A stretch of DNA of 64,000 nucleotides from Tupaia tana (Eukaryota; Chordata; Mammalia; Scandentia; Tupaiidae), in the NCBI GenBank assembly GCA_026018925.1, contig JAKSZU010000508.1, forward strand, positions 30,158 to 94,157, written 5' to 3'. The position numbers and the translations under genes were made by a program. Positions 9,601 through 22,700 of the stretch are shown here, piece by piece. Each line of letters starts with the position of its first letter. The stretch's first letter is position 1. Under the pieces are notes generated by a model. That model saw nothing but the letters and a program-made list of their open reading frames with translations, was not told where the DNA came from and ran no database searches.

Positions 9601-11350
9601 AACATCACTTCCAGACCCCCAGGCACCATACTCTACCTTCTAAACTATCCAGGACTGCCAGAAGGCAATAGGATCTCCTGCAAGCCTCTGGCCGGCAAGG
9701 GACACTGACGGAGGGTCACCTCTGACCCCCACCTCACTTCCAGACCCCCAGGCCCCAGACTCCACCGTCTAGGTAGGTAGCCAGGATTTCCTTGAGGCGG
9801 TTTTTTGTTCTCTCTTGAAACCCCTGCATTCCATTGTAACACCTAGCTCTCCTTCTCCCCCCAGATTATCCAGGACAGCCAGAAGGCAATAGGCTCTCCT
9901 GCAATCCTCTGGCCGGCAAGGAACACTGAGGGAGGGTCACCTCTGACCCCCACCTCACTTCCAGACCCCCAGGCACCAGACTCCACCTTCTAGGTAGGTA
10001 GCCAGGATTTCCTTGAGGCGGTTTTTTGTTCTCTCTTGAAACCCCTGCATTCCGTTGTTAACACCTAGCTCTCCTTCTCCCCCAGATTATCCAGGACTGC
10101 CAGAAGGCAATAGGCTCTCTTGCAAGCCTCTGGCCGGCAAGGGACCCTGAGGGAGGGTCACCTCTGACCCCCACCTCACTTCCAGACCCCCAGGCCCCAG
10201 ACTCCACCTTCTAGACTATCCAGGACTGCCAGAAGGCAATAGGCTCTCCTGCAAGCCTCTGGCCGGCAAGGGACACTGAGGGAGGGTCACCTCTGACCCC
10301 CACCTCACTTCCAGACCCCCAGGCCCCAGACTCCACCTTCTAGAATATCCAGGACTGCCAGAAGGCAATAGGCTCTCCTGCAAGCCTCTGGCCGGCAAGG
10401 GACACTGAGGGAGGGTCACCTCTGACCCCCACCTCACTTCCAGACCCCCAGGCCCCAGACTCCACCTTCTAGACTATCCAGGACTGCCAGAAGGCAATAG
10501 GCTCTCCTGCAAGCCTCTGGCCGGCAAGGGACACTGAGGGAGGGTCACCTCTGACCCCCACCTCACTTCCAGACACCCAGGCCCCAGACTCCACCTTCTA
10601 GGTAGGTAGCCAGGATTTCCTTGAGGCGGTATTTTGTTCTCTCTTGAAACCCCTGCATTCCGTTGTTAACACCTAGCTCTCCTTCCCCCCCAGATTATCC
10701 AGGACTGCCAGAAGGCAATAGGCTCTCCTGCAAGCCTCTGGCCAGCAAGGGACCCTGAGGGAGGGTCACCTCTGACCCCCACCTCACTTCCAGACCCCCA
10801 GGCCCCAGACTCCACCTTCTAGACTATCCAGGACTGCCAGAAGGCAATAGGCTCTCCTGCAAGCCTCTGGCCGGCAAGGGACACTGAGGGAGGGTCACCT
10901 CTGACCCCCACCTCACTTCCAGACCCCCAGGCCCCAGACTCCACCTTCTAGACTATCCAGGACTGCCAGAAGGCAATAGGCACTCCTGCAAGCCTCTGGC
11001 CAGCAAGGGACACTGAGGGAGTGTCACCTCTGACCCCCACCTCACTTCCAGACCCCCAGGCCCCAGACTCCACCTTCTAGACTATCCAGGACTGCCAGAA
11101 GGCAATAGGCTCTCCTGCAAGACTCTGGCCGGCAAGGGACACTGAGGGAGGGTCACCTCTGACCCCCACCTCACTTCCAGACCCCCAGGCCCCAGACTCC
11201 ACCTTCTAGACTATCCAGGACTGCCAGAAGGCAATAGGCTCTCCTGCAAGCTCTAGCCAGCAAGGGACACTGAGGGAGGGTCACCTCTGACCCCCACCTC
11301 ACTTCCAGACCGCCAGGCCCCAGACTCCACCTTTTAGATTATCCAGGACT
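6692..11350 (+). repeat. Left-domain block A, second copy with whole-unit deletions and gains
   Basis: Seven inserts: 6692-6784, 6914-7006, 7136-7228, 8261-8353 (ends CCCG), 9773-9864 (92 bp), 9994-10085 and 10602-10693. Three consecutive long units start at 6692. Relative to the first copy it has gained 387 bp (three cores) between 7136 and 8261. It lacks 959 bp (six cores and two inserts) corresponding to about 1.7-2.7 kb. From about 8.7 kb it tracks the first copy at a constant offset of 5936 up to about 11346. The same triplet-plus-1125 spacing is found again at 19744-21313. Confidence 0.85.
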
Positions 11351-12075
11351 GCCAGAAGGCAATAGGCTCTCCTGCAAGCCTCTGGCCGGCAAGGGACACT
11401 GAGGGAGGGTCACCTCTGACCCCCACCTCACTTCCAGACCCCCAGGCCCCAGACTCCACCTTCTAGACTATCCAGGACTGCCAGAAGGCAATAGGCTCTC
11501 CTGCAAGCCTCTGGCCGGCAAGGGACACTGAGGGAGGGTCACCTCTGACCCCCACCTCACTTCCAGACCCCCAGGCCCCAGACTCCACCTTCTAGACTAT
11601 CCAGGACTGCCAGAAGGCAATAGGCTCTCCTGCAAGACTCTGGCCAGCAAGGGACACTGAGGGAGGGTCACCTCTGACCCCCACCTCACTTCCAGACCCC
11701 CAGGCCCCAGACTCCACCTTCTAGACTATCCAGGACTGCCAGAAGGCAATAGGCTCTCCTGCAAGCCTCTGGCCGGCAAGGGACACTGAGGGAGGGTCAC
11801 CTCTGACCCCCACCTCACTTCCAGACCCCCAGGCCCCAGACTCCACCTTCTAGGTAGGTAGCCAGGATTTCCTTGAGGCGGTTTTTTGTTCTCTCTTGAA
11901 ACCCCTGCATTCCGTTGTTAACACCTAGCTCTCCTTCTCCCCCCAGATTATCCAGGACTGCCAGAAGGCAATAGGCTCTCCTGCAAGCCTCTGGCCGGCA
12001 AGGGACACTGAGGGAGGGTCACCTCTGACCCCCACCTCACTTCCAGACACCCAGGCCCCAGACTCCACCTTCTAG
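11351..12075 (+). repeat. Core run and one long unit between blocks
   Basis: Short units, then the insert 11854-11946 and one more core, whose variant CAGACACCCAGG (about 12045) is also seen near 10573. Only the satellite is present. Confidence 0.85.
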
Positions 12076-13901
12076 GTAGGTAGCCAGGATTTCCTTGAGG
12101 CGGTTTTTTGTTCTCTCTTGAAACCCCTGCATTCCGTTGTTAACACCTAGCTCTCCTTCTCCCCCCAGATTATCCAGGACAGCCAGAAGGCAATAGGCTC
12201 TCCTGCAAGCCTCTAGCCGGCAACGGACACTGAGGGAGGGTCACCTCTTTCCGGCACCTCACTTCCAGACCCCAAGGCCCCAGACTCCACCTTCTAGACT
12301 ATCCAGGACTGCCAGAAGGCAATAGGCTCTCCTGCAAGCCTCTGGCCGGCAAGGGACACTGAGGGAGGGTCACCTCTGACCCCCACCTCACTTCCAGACC
12401 CCCAGGCCCCAGACTCCACCTTCTAGACTATCCAGGACTGCCAGAAGGCAATAGGCTCTTCTGCAAGCCTCTGGCCGGCAAGGGACACTGAGGGAGGGTC
12501 ACCTCTGACCCCCACCTCACTTCTAGACCCCCAGGCCCCAGACTCCAACTTCTAGACTATCCAGGACTGCGAGAAGGCAAAAGGCTCTCCTGCAAGCCTC
12601 TGGCCGGCAAGGGACACTGAGGGAGGGTCACCTCTGACCCCCACCTCACTTCCAGACCCCCAGGCCCCAGACTCCACCTTCTAGACTATCCAGGACTGCC
12701 AGAAGGCAATAGGCTCTCCTGCAAGCCTCTGGCCGGCAAGGGACACTGAAGGAGGGTCACCTCTGACCCCCACCTCACTTCCAGACCCCCAGGCCCCAGA
12801 CTCCACCTTCTAGACTATCCAGGACTGCCAGAAGGCAATAGGCACTCCTGCAAGCCTCTGGCCGGCAAGGGACACTGAGGGAGGGTCACCTCTGACCCCC
12901 ACCTCACTTCCAGACCACCAGGCCCCAGACTCCACCTTCTAGACTATCCAGGACTGCCAGAAGGCAATAGGCTCTCCTGCAAGCCTCTGGCCGGCAAGGG
13001 ACACTGAGGGAGGGTCACCTCTGACCCCCACCTCACTTCCAGACCCCCAGGCCCCAGACTCCACCTTCTAGACTATAGAGGACTGCCAGAAGGCAATAGG
13101 CTCTCCTGCAAGCCTCTGGCCGGCAAGGGACACAGAGGGAGGGTCACCTCTGACCCCCACCTCACTTCCAGACCCCCAGGCCCCAGACTCCACCTTCTAG
13201 GTAGGTAGCCAGGATTTCCTTGAGGCGGTTTTTTGTTCTCTCTTGAAACCCCTGCATTCCGTTGTTAACACCTAGCTCTCCTTCTCCCCCCCCGATTATC
13301 CAGGACTGCCAGAAGGCAAAAGGCTCTCCTGCAAGCCTCTGGCCGGCAACGGACACTGAGGGAGCGTCACCTCTGACCCCCACCTCACTTCCAGACCCCC
13401 AGGCCCCAGACTCCACCTTCTAGACTATCCAGGACTGCCAGAAGGCAATAGGCTCTCCTGCAAGCCTCTGGCCGGCAAGGGACATTGAGGGAGGGTCACC
13501 TCTGACCCCCACCTCACTTCCAGACCCCCAGTCCCCAGACTCCACCTTCTAGACTATCCAGAACTGCCAGAAGGCAATAGGCTCTCCTGCAAGCCTCTGG
13601 TCGGCAAGGGACACTGAGGGAGGGTCACCTCTGACCCCCACCTCACTTCCAGACCCCCAGGCCCCAGACTCCACCTTCTAGGTAGGTAGCCAGGATTTCC
13701 TTGAGGCGGTTTTTTGTTCTCTCTTGAAACCCCTGCATTCCGTTGTAACACCTAGCTCTCCTTCTCCCCCCAGATTATCCAGGACTGCCAGAAGGCAATA
13801 GGCTCTCCTGCAAGCCTCTGGCCGGCAAGGGACACTGAGGGAGGGTCACCTCTGACCCCACCTCACTTCCAGACCCCCAGGCCCCAGACTCCACCTTCTA
13901 G
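12076..13901 (+). repeat. 1826-bp tandem duplication, first copy
   Basis: Contains inserts 12076-12168, 13201-13294 (94 bp, ends CCCG) and 13682-13773 (92 bp). Private variants are repeated exactly 1826 bp downstream: CTTTCCGGCACC (about 12247), CCCCAAGGCC (about 12272), the GACTATAGAGGAC junction (about 13073) and GGCAAAAGG (about 13316). The shared rare variants show a recent duplication of a 14-unit block rather than general homogenisation. Confidence 0.88.
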
Positions 13902-15727
13902 GTAGGTAGCCAGGATTTCCTTGAGGCGGTTTTTTGTTCTCTCTTGAAACCCCTGCATTCCGTTGTTAACACCTAGCTCTCCTTCTCCCCCCAGATTATC
14001 CAGGACAGCCAGAAGGCAATAGGCTCTCCTGCAAGCCTCTAGCCGGCAACGGACACTGAGGGAGGGTCACCTCTTTCCGGCACCTCACTTCCAGACCCCA
14101 AGGCCCCAGACTCCACCTTCTAGACTATCCAGGACTGCCAGAAGGCAATAGGCTCTCCTGCAAGCCTCTGGCCGGCAAGGGACACTGAGGGAGGGTCACC
14201 TCTGACCCCCACCTCACTTCCAGACCCCCAGGCCCCAGACTCCACCTTCTAGACTATCCAGGACTGCCAGAAGGCAATAGGCTCTTCTGCAAGCCTCTGG
14301 CCGGCAAGGGACACTGAGGGAGGGTCACCTCTGACCCCCACCTCACTTCTAGACCCCCAGGCCCCAGACTCCAACTTCTAGACTATCCAGGACTGCGAGA
14401 AGGCAAAAGGCTCTCCTGCAAGCCTCTGGCCGGCAAGGGACACTGAGGGAGGGTCACCTCTGACCCCCACCTCACTTCCAGACCCCCAGGCCCCAGACTC
14501 CACCTTCTAGACTATCCAGGACTGCCAGAAGGCAATAGGCTCTCCTGCAAGCCTCTGGCCGGCAAGGGACACTGAAGGAGGGTCACCTCTGACCCCCACC
14601 TCACTTCCAGACCCCCAGGCCCCAGACTCCACCTTCTAGACTATCCAGGACTGCCAGAAGGCAATAGGCACTCCTGCAAGCCTCTGGCCGGCAAGGGACA
14701 CTGAGGGAGGGTCACCTCTGACCCCCACCTCACTTCCAGACCACCAGGCCCCAGACTCCACCTTCTAGACTATCCAGGACTGCCAGAAGGCAATAGGCTC
14801 TCCTGCAAGCCTCTGGCCGGCAAGGGACACTGAGGGAGGGTCACCTCTGACCCCCACCTCACTTCCAGACCCCCAGGCCCCAGACTCCACCTTCTAGACT
14901 ATAGAGGACTGCCAGAAGGCAATAGGCTCTCCTGCAAGCCTCTGGCCGGCAAGGGACACAGAGGGAGGGTCACCTCTGACCCCCACCTCACTTCCAGACC
15001 CCCAGGCCCCAGACTCCACCTTCTAGGTAGGTAGCCAGGATTTCCTTGAGGCGGTTTTTTGTTCTCTCTTGAAACCCCTGCATTCCGTTGTTAACACCTA
15101 GCTCTCCTTCTCCCCCCCCGATTATCCAGGACTGCCAGAAGGCAAAAGGCTCTCCTGCAAGCCTCTGGCCGGCAACGGACACTGAGGGAGCGTCACCTCT
15201 GACCCCCACCTCACTTCCAGACCCCCAGGCCCCAGACTCCACCTTCTAGACTATCCAGGACTGCCAGAAGGCAATAGGCTCTCCTGCAAGCCTCTGGCCG
15301 GCAAGGGACATTGAGGGAGGGTCACCTCTGACCCCCACCTCACTTCCAGACCCCCAGTCCCCAGACTCCACCTTCTAGACTATCCAGAACTGCCAGAAGG
15401 CAATAGGCTCTCCTGCAAGCCTCTGGTCGGCAAGGGACACTGAGGGAGGGTCACCTCTGACCCCCACCTCACTTCCAGACCCCCAGGCCCCAGACTCCAC
15501 CTTCTAGGTAGGTAGCCAGGATTTCCTTGAGGCGGTTTTTTGTTCTCTCTTGAAACCCCTGCATTCCGTTGTAACACCTAGCTCTCCTTCTCCCCCCAGA
15601 TTATCCAGGACTGCCAGAAGGCAATAGGCTCTCCTGCAATCCTCTGGCCGGCAAGGAACACTGAGGGAGGGTCACCTCTGACCCCCACCTCACTTCCAGA
15701 CCCCCAGGCCCCAGACTCCACCTTCTA
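13902..15727 (+). repeat. 1826-bp tandem duplication, second copy
   Basis: Inserts 13902-13994, 15027-15120 (94 bp, ends CCCG) and 15508-15599 (92 bp) sit at exactly +1826 from their partners. Similarity by shared variants ends just after about 15600, where the second copy has the GCAATCC/GGAACACTG core and the first does not. The next insert, 15729-15819, is a 91-bp variant. Confidence 0.88.
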
Positions 15728-15728
15728 G

Positions 15729-15819
15729 GTAGGTGCCAGGATTTCCTTGAGGCGGTTTTTTGTTCTCTCTTGAAACCCCTGCATTCCGTTGTTAACACCT
15801 AGCTCTCCTTCCCCCCCAG
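15729..15819 (+). repeat. 91-bp insert variant
   Basis: One A is missing from the donor-side GTAGGTAG (it reads GTAGGTGCC) and one base from the pyrimidine tract. The terminal CCAG is kept. It is one of the two shortest inserts in the window, the other being 63074-63164. Confidence 0.85.
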
Positions 15820-18800
15820 ATTATCCAGGACTGCCAGAAGGCAATAGGCTCTCCTGCAAGCCTCTGGCCAGCAAGGGACCCTGAGGGAGGGTCACCTCTG
15901 ACCCCCACCTCACTTCCAGACCCCCAGGTCCCAGACTCCACCTTCTAGACTATCCAGGACTGCCAGAAGGCAATAGGCTCTCCTGCAAGCCTCTGGCCGG
16001 CAAGGGACACTGAGGGAGGGTCACCTCTGACCCCCACCTCACTTCCAGACCCCCAGGTCCCAGACTCCACCTTCTAGACTATCCAGGACTGCCAGAAGGC
16101 AATAGGCTCTCCTGCAAGCCTCTGGCCGGCAAGGGACACTGAGGGAGTGTCACCTCTGACCCCCACCTCACTTCCAGACCCCCAGGCCCCAGACTCCACC
16201 TTCTAGACTATCCAGGACTGCCAGAAGGCAATAGGCTCTCCTGCAAGCCTCTGGCCGGCAAGGGACACTGAGGGAGGGTCACCTCTGACCCCCACCTCAC
16301 TTCCAGACCCCCAGGCCCCAGACTCCACCTTCTAGACTATCCAGGACTGCCAGAAGGCAATAGGCTCTCGTGCAAGCTCTAGCCGGCAAGGGACACTGAG
16401 GGAGGGTCACCTCTGACCCCCACCTCACTTCCAGACCGCCAGGCCCCAGACTCCACCTTCTAGACTATCCAGGACTGCCAGAAGGCAATAGGCTCTCCTG
16501 CAAGCCTCTGGCCGGCAAGGGACACTGAGGGAGGGTCACCTCTGACCCCCACCTCACTTCCAGACCCCCAGGCCCCAGACTCCACCTTCCAGACTATCCA
16601 GGACTGCCAGAAGGCAATAGGCTCTCCTGCAAGCCTCTGGCTTGCAAGGGACACTGAGGGAGGGTCACCTCTGACCCTCACCTCACATCCAGACCCCCAG
16701 GCCCCAGACTCCACCTTCTAGACTATCCAGGACTGCCAGAAGGCAATAGGCTCTCCTGCAAGCCTCTGGCCGGCAAGGGACACTGAGGGAGGGTCACCTC
16801 TGACCCCCACCTCACTTCCAGTCCCCCAGGCCCCAGACTCCACTTTCTAGACTATCCAGGACTGCCAGAAGGCAATAGGCTCTCCTGCAAGCCTCTGGCC
16901 GGCAAGGGACACTGAGGGAGGGTCACCTCTGACCCCTACCTCACTTCCAGACCCTCAGGCCCCAGACTCCACCTTCTAGACTATCCAGGACTGCCAGAAG
17001 GCAATAGGCTCTCCTGCAAGCCTCTGGCCGGCAAGGGACACTGAGGGAGGGTCACCTCTGACTCCCACCTCTCTTCCAGACCCCCAGGTCCCAGACTCCA
17101 CCTTCTAGACTATCCAGGACTGCCAGAAGGCAATAGGCTCTCCTGCAAGCCTCTGGCCAGCAAGGGACACTGAGGGAGGGTCACCTCTGACCCCCACCTC
17201 ACTTCCAGTCCCCCAGGCCCCAGACTCCACCTTCTAGACTATCCAGGACTGCCAGAAGGCAATAGGCTCTCCTGCAAGCCTCTGGCCGGCAAGGGACACT
17301 GAGGGAGGGTCACCTCTGACCCCGACCTCACTTCCAGACACTCAGGCCCCAGACTCCACCTTCTAGACTATCCAGGACTGCCAGAAGGCAATAGGCTCTC
17401 CTGCAAGCCTCTGGCCGGCAAGGGACACTGAGGGAGGGTCACCTCTGACCCCCACCTCACTTCCAGACCCCCAGGCCCCAGACTCCACCTTCTAGGTAGG
17501 TAGCCAGGATTTCCTTGAGGCGGTTTTTTGTTCTCTCTTGAAACCCCTGCATTCCGTTGTTAACACCTAGCTCTCCTTCTCCCCCCAGATTATCCAGGAC
17601 AGCCAGAAGGCAATAGGCTCTCCTGCAAGCCTCTAGCCGGCAACGGACACTGGGGGAGGGTCACCTCTTTCCCCCACCTCACTTCTAGACCCCCAGGCCC
17701 CAGACTCCACCTTCTAGACTACCCAGGACTGCCAGAAGGCAATAGGCTCTCCTGCAAGCCTCTGGCCGGCAAGGGACACTGAGGGAAGGTCACCTCTGAC
17801 CCCCACCTCACTTCCAGACCCCCAGGCCCCAGACTCCACCTTCTAGACTATCCAGGACTGCCAGAAGGCAATAGGCTCTTCTGCAAGCCTCTGGCCGGCA
17901 AGGGACACTGAGGGAGGGTCACCTCTGACCCCCACCTCTCTTCTAGACCCCCAGGCCCCATACTCCACCTTCTAGACTATCCAGGACTGCCAGAAGGCAA
18001 TAGGCTCTCCTGCAAGCCTCTGGCCGGCAAGGGACACTGAGGGAGGGTCACCTCTGACCCCCACCTCACTTCCAGACCCCCAGGCCCCAGACTCCACCTT
18101 CTAGACTATCCAGGACTGCCAGAAGGCAATAGGCTCTCCTGCAAGCCTCTGGCCGGCAAGGGACACTGAAGGAGGGTCACCTCTGACCCCCACCTCACTT
18201 CCAGACCCCCAGGACCCAGACTCCACCTTCTAGACTATCCAGGACTGCCAGAAGGCAATAGGCACTCCTGCAAGCCTCTGGCCGGCAAGGGACACTGAGG
18301 GAGGGTCACCTCTGACCCCCACCTCACTTCCAGACCCCAGGCCCCAGACTCCACCTTCTAGACTATCCAGGACAGCCAGAAGGCAATAGGCTCTCCTGCA
18401 AGCCTCTGGCCGGCAAGGGACACTGAGGGAGGGTCACCTCTGACCCCCACCTCACTTCCAGACCCCCAGGCCCCAGACTCCACCTTCTAGACTATCCAGG
18501 ACTGCCAGAAGGCAATAGGCTCTCCTGCAAGCCTCTGGCCGGCAAGGGACACAGAGGGAGGGTCACCTCTGACCCCCACCTCACTTCCAGACCCCCAGGC
18601 CCCAGACTCCACCTTCTAGGTAGGTAGCCAGGATTTCCTTGAGGCGGTTTTTTTGTTCTCTCTTGAAACCCCTGCATTCCGTTGTTAACACCTAGCTCTC
18701 CTTCCCCCCCAGATTATCCAGGACTGCCAGAAGGCAATAGGCTCTCCTGCAAGCCTCTGGCCAGCAAGGGACCCTGAGGGAGGGTCACCTCTGACCCCCA

Positions 18801-19743
18801 CCTCACTTCCAGAACCCCAGGTCCCAGACTCCACCTTCTAGACTATCCAGGACTGCCAGAAGGCAATAGGCTCTCCTGCAAGCCTCTGGCCGGCAAGGGA
18901 CACTGAGGGAGGGTCACCTCTGACCCCCACCTCACTTCCAGACCCCCAGGCCCCAGACTCCACCTTCTAGACTATCCAGGACTGCCAGAAGGCAATAGGC
19001 TCTCCTGCAAGACTCTGGCCGGCAAGGGACACTGAGGGAGGGTCACCTCTGACCCCCACCTCACTTCCAGACCCCCAGGCCCCAGACTCCACCTTCTAGA
19101 CTATCCAGGAATGCCATAAGGCAATAGGCTCTCCTGCAAGCTCTAGCCGGCAAGGGACACTGAGGGAGGGTCACCTCTGACCCCCACCTCACTTCCAGAC
19201 CGCCAGGCCCCAGACTCCACCTTCTAGACTATCCAGGACTGCCAGAAGGCAATAGGCTCTCCTGCAAGCCTCTGGCCGGCAAGGGACACTGAGGGAGGGT
19301 CACCTCTGACCCCCACCTCACTTCCAGACCCCCAGGCCCCAGACTCCACCTTCTAGACTATCCAGGACTGCCAGAAGGCAATAGGCTCTCCTGCAAGCCT
19401 CTGGCCGGCAAGGGACACTGAGGGAGGGTCACCTCTGACCCCCACCTCACTTCCAGACCCCCAGGCCCCAGACTCCACCTTCTAGACTATCCAGGACTGC
19501 CAGAAGGCAATAGGCTCTCCTGCAAGCCTCTGGCCGGCAAGGGACACTGAGGGAGGGTCACCTCTGACCCCCACCTCACTTCCAGACCCCCAGGCCCCAG
19601 ACTCCACCTTCTAGACTATCCAGGACTGCCAGAAGGCAATAGGCTCTCCTGCAAGCCTCTGGCCGGCAAGGGACACTGAGGTAGGGTCACCTCTGACCCC
19701 CACCTCAATTCCAGACCCCCAGGCCCCAGACTCCACCTTCTAG
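15820..19743 (+). repeat. Core-dominated stretch with two inserts
   Basis: Only inserts 17496-17588 and 18620-18712 occur here. The stretch from 17496 is another version of the about 1125-bp segment marked by ACAGCCAGAAGG, CTCTAGCCGGCAACGG and CTCTTTCC that follows inserts at 7136, 12076, 13902 and 20188. Here it is 1124 bp because of a one-base loss in CAGACCCCAGG (about 18335). At about 16589 the junction CTAG has become CCAG, which removes the sole stop in one frame on each strand and joins two units without a stop. The sequence is otherwise the repeat. Confidence 0.85.
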
Positions 19744-22700
19744 GTAGGTAGCCAGGATTTCCTTGAGGCTGTTTTTTGTTCTCTCTTGAAACCCCTGCAT
19801 TCCGTTGTTAACACCTAGCTCTCCTTCTCCCCCCAGATTATCCAGGACTGCCAGAAGGCAATAGGCTCTCCTGCAAGCCTCTGGCCGGCAAGGGACACTG
19901 AGGGAGGGTCACCTCTGACCCCCACCTCACTTCCAGACCCCCAGGCCCCAGACTCCACCTTCTAGGTAGGTAGCCAGGATTTCCTTGAGGCGGTTTTTTG
20001 TTCTCTCTTGAAACCCCTGCATTCCGTTGTTAACACCTAGCTCTCCTTCTCCCCCCAGATTATCCAGGACTGCCAGAAGGCAATAGGCTCTCCTGCAAGC
20101 CTCTGGCCGGCAAGGGACACTGAGGGAGGGTCACCTCTGACCCCCACCTCACTTCCAGACCCCCAGGCCCCAGACTCCACCTTCTAGGTAGGTAGCCAGG
20201 ATTTCCTTGAGGCGGTTTTTTGTTCTCTCTTGAAACCCCTGCATTCCGTTGTTAACACCTAGCTCTCCTTCTCCCCCCAGATTATCCAGGACTGCCAGAA
20301 GGCAATAGGCTCTCCTGCAAGCCTCTAGCCGGCAACGGACACTGAGGGAGGGTCACCTCTTTCCCCCACCTCACTTCCAGACCCCCAGGCCCCAGACTCC
20401 ACCTTCTAGACTATCCAGGACTGCCAGAAGGCAATAGGCTCTCCTGCAAGCCTCTGGCCGGCAAGGGACACTGAGGGAAGGTCACCTCTGACCCCCACCT
20501 CACTTCCAGACCCCCAGGCCCCAGACTCCACCTTCTAGACTATCCAGGACTGCCAGAAGGCAATAGGCTCTTCTGCAAGCCTCTGGCCGGCAAGGGACAC
20601 TGAGGGAGGGTCACCTCTGACCCCCACCTCTCTTCTAGACCCCCAGGCCCCATACTCCACCTTCTAGACTATCCAGGACTGCCAGAAGGCAATAGGCTCT
20701 CCTGCAAGCCTCTGGCCGGCAAGGGACACTGAGGGAGGGTCACCTCTGACCCCCACCTCACTTCCAGACCCCCAGGCCCCAGATTCCACCTTCTAGACTA
20801 TCCAGGACTGCCAGAAGGCAATAGGCTCTCCTGCAAGCCTCTGGCCGGCAAGGGACACTGAAGGAGGGTCACCTCTGACCCCCACCTCACTTCCAGACCC
20901 CCAGGCCCCAGACTCCACCTTCTAGACTATCCAGGACTGCCAGAAGGCAATAGGCACTCCTGCAAGCCTCTGGCCGGCAAGGGACACTGAGGGAGGGTCA
21001 CCTCTGACCCCCACCTCACTTCCAGACCACCAGGCCCCAGACTCCACCTTCTAGACTATCCAGGACTGCCAGAAGGCAATAGGCTCTCCTGCAAGCCTCT
21101 GGCCGGCAAGGGACACTGAGGGAGGGTCACCTCTGACCCCCACCTCACTTCCAGACCCCCAGGCCCCAGACTCCACCTTCTAGACTATCCAGGACTGCCA
21201 GAAGGCAATAGGCTCTCCTGCAAGCCTCTGGCCGGCAAGGGACACAGAGGGAGGGTCACCTCTGACCCCCACCTCACTTCCAGACCCCCAGGCCCCAGAC
21301 TCCACCTTCTAGGTAGGTAGCCAGGATTTCCTTGAGGCGGTTTTTTGTTCTCTCTTGAAACCCCTGCATTCCGTTGTTAACACCTAGCTCTCCTTCTCCC
21401 CCCCGATTATCCAGGACTGCCAGAAGGCAATAGGCTCTCCTGCAAGCCTCTGGCCGGCAAGGGACACTGAGGGAGCGTCACCTCTGACCCCCACCTCACT
21501 TCCAGACCCCCAGGCCCCAGACTCCACCTTCTAGACTATCCAGGACTGCCAGAAGGCAATAGGCTCTCCTGCAAGCCTCTGGCCGGCAAGGGACACTGAG
21601 GGAGAGTCACCTCTGACCCCCACCTCACTTCCAGACCCCCAGTCCCCAGACTCCACCTTCTAGACTATCCAGGACTGCCAGAAGGCAATAGGCTCTCCTG
21701 CAAGCCTCTGGCCGGCAAGGGACACTGAGGGAGGGTCACCTCTTACCCCCACCTCACTTCCAGACCCCCAGGCCCCAGACTCCACCTTCTACACTATCCA
21801 GGACTGCCAGAAGGCAATAGGCTCTCCTGCAAGCCTCTGGCCGGCAAGGGACACTGAGGGAGGGTCACCTCTGACCCCCACCTCACTTCCAGACCCCCAG
21901 GCCCCAGACTCCACCTTCTAGGTAGGTAGCCAGGATTTCCTTGAGGCGGTTTTTTGTTCTCTCTTGAAACCCCTCCATTCCGTTGTAACACCTAGCTCTC
22001 CTTCTCCCCCCAGATTATCCAGGACTGCCAGAAGGCAATAGGCTCTCCTGCAATCCTCTGGCCGGCAAGGAACACTGAGGGAGGGTCACCTCTGACCCCC
22101 ACCTCACTTCCAGACCCCCAGGCCCCAGACTCCACCTTCTAGGTAGGTAGCCGGGATTTCCTTGAGGCTGTTTTTTGTTCTCTCTTGAAACCCCTGCATT
22201 CCGTTGTTAACACCTAGCTCTCCTTCCCCCCCCAGATTATCCAGGACTGCCAGAAGGCAATAGGCTCTCCTGCAAGCCTCTGGACAGCAAGGGACCCTGA
22301 GGGAGGGTCACCTCTGACCCCCACCTCACTTCCAGACCCCCAGGTCCCAGACTCCACCTTCTAGACTATCCAGGACTGCCAGAAGGCAATAGGCTCTCCT
22401 GCAAGCCTCTGGCCGGCAAGGGACACTGAGGGAGGGTCACCTATGACCCCCACCTCACTTCTAGACCCCCAGGCCCCAGACTCCACCTTCTAGACTATCC
22501 AGGACTGCCAGAAGGCAATAGGCTCTCCTGCAAGACTCTGGCCGGCAAGGGACACTGAGGGAGGGTCACCTCTGACCCCCACCTCACTTCCAGACCCCCA
22601 GGCCCCAGACTCCACCTTCTAGACTATCCAGGACTGCCAGAAGGCAATAGGCTCTCCTGCAAGCCTCTGGCCGGCAAGGGACACTGAGGGAGGGTCACCT

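Noticed and set aside
16460..16714. Two-unit minus-strand reading frame
   Set aside because: It exists only because one CTAG mutated to CCAG at about 16589; it is a read-through of satellite sequence.
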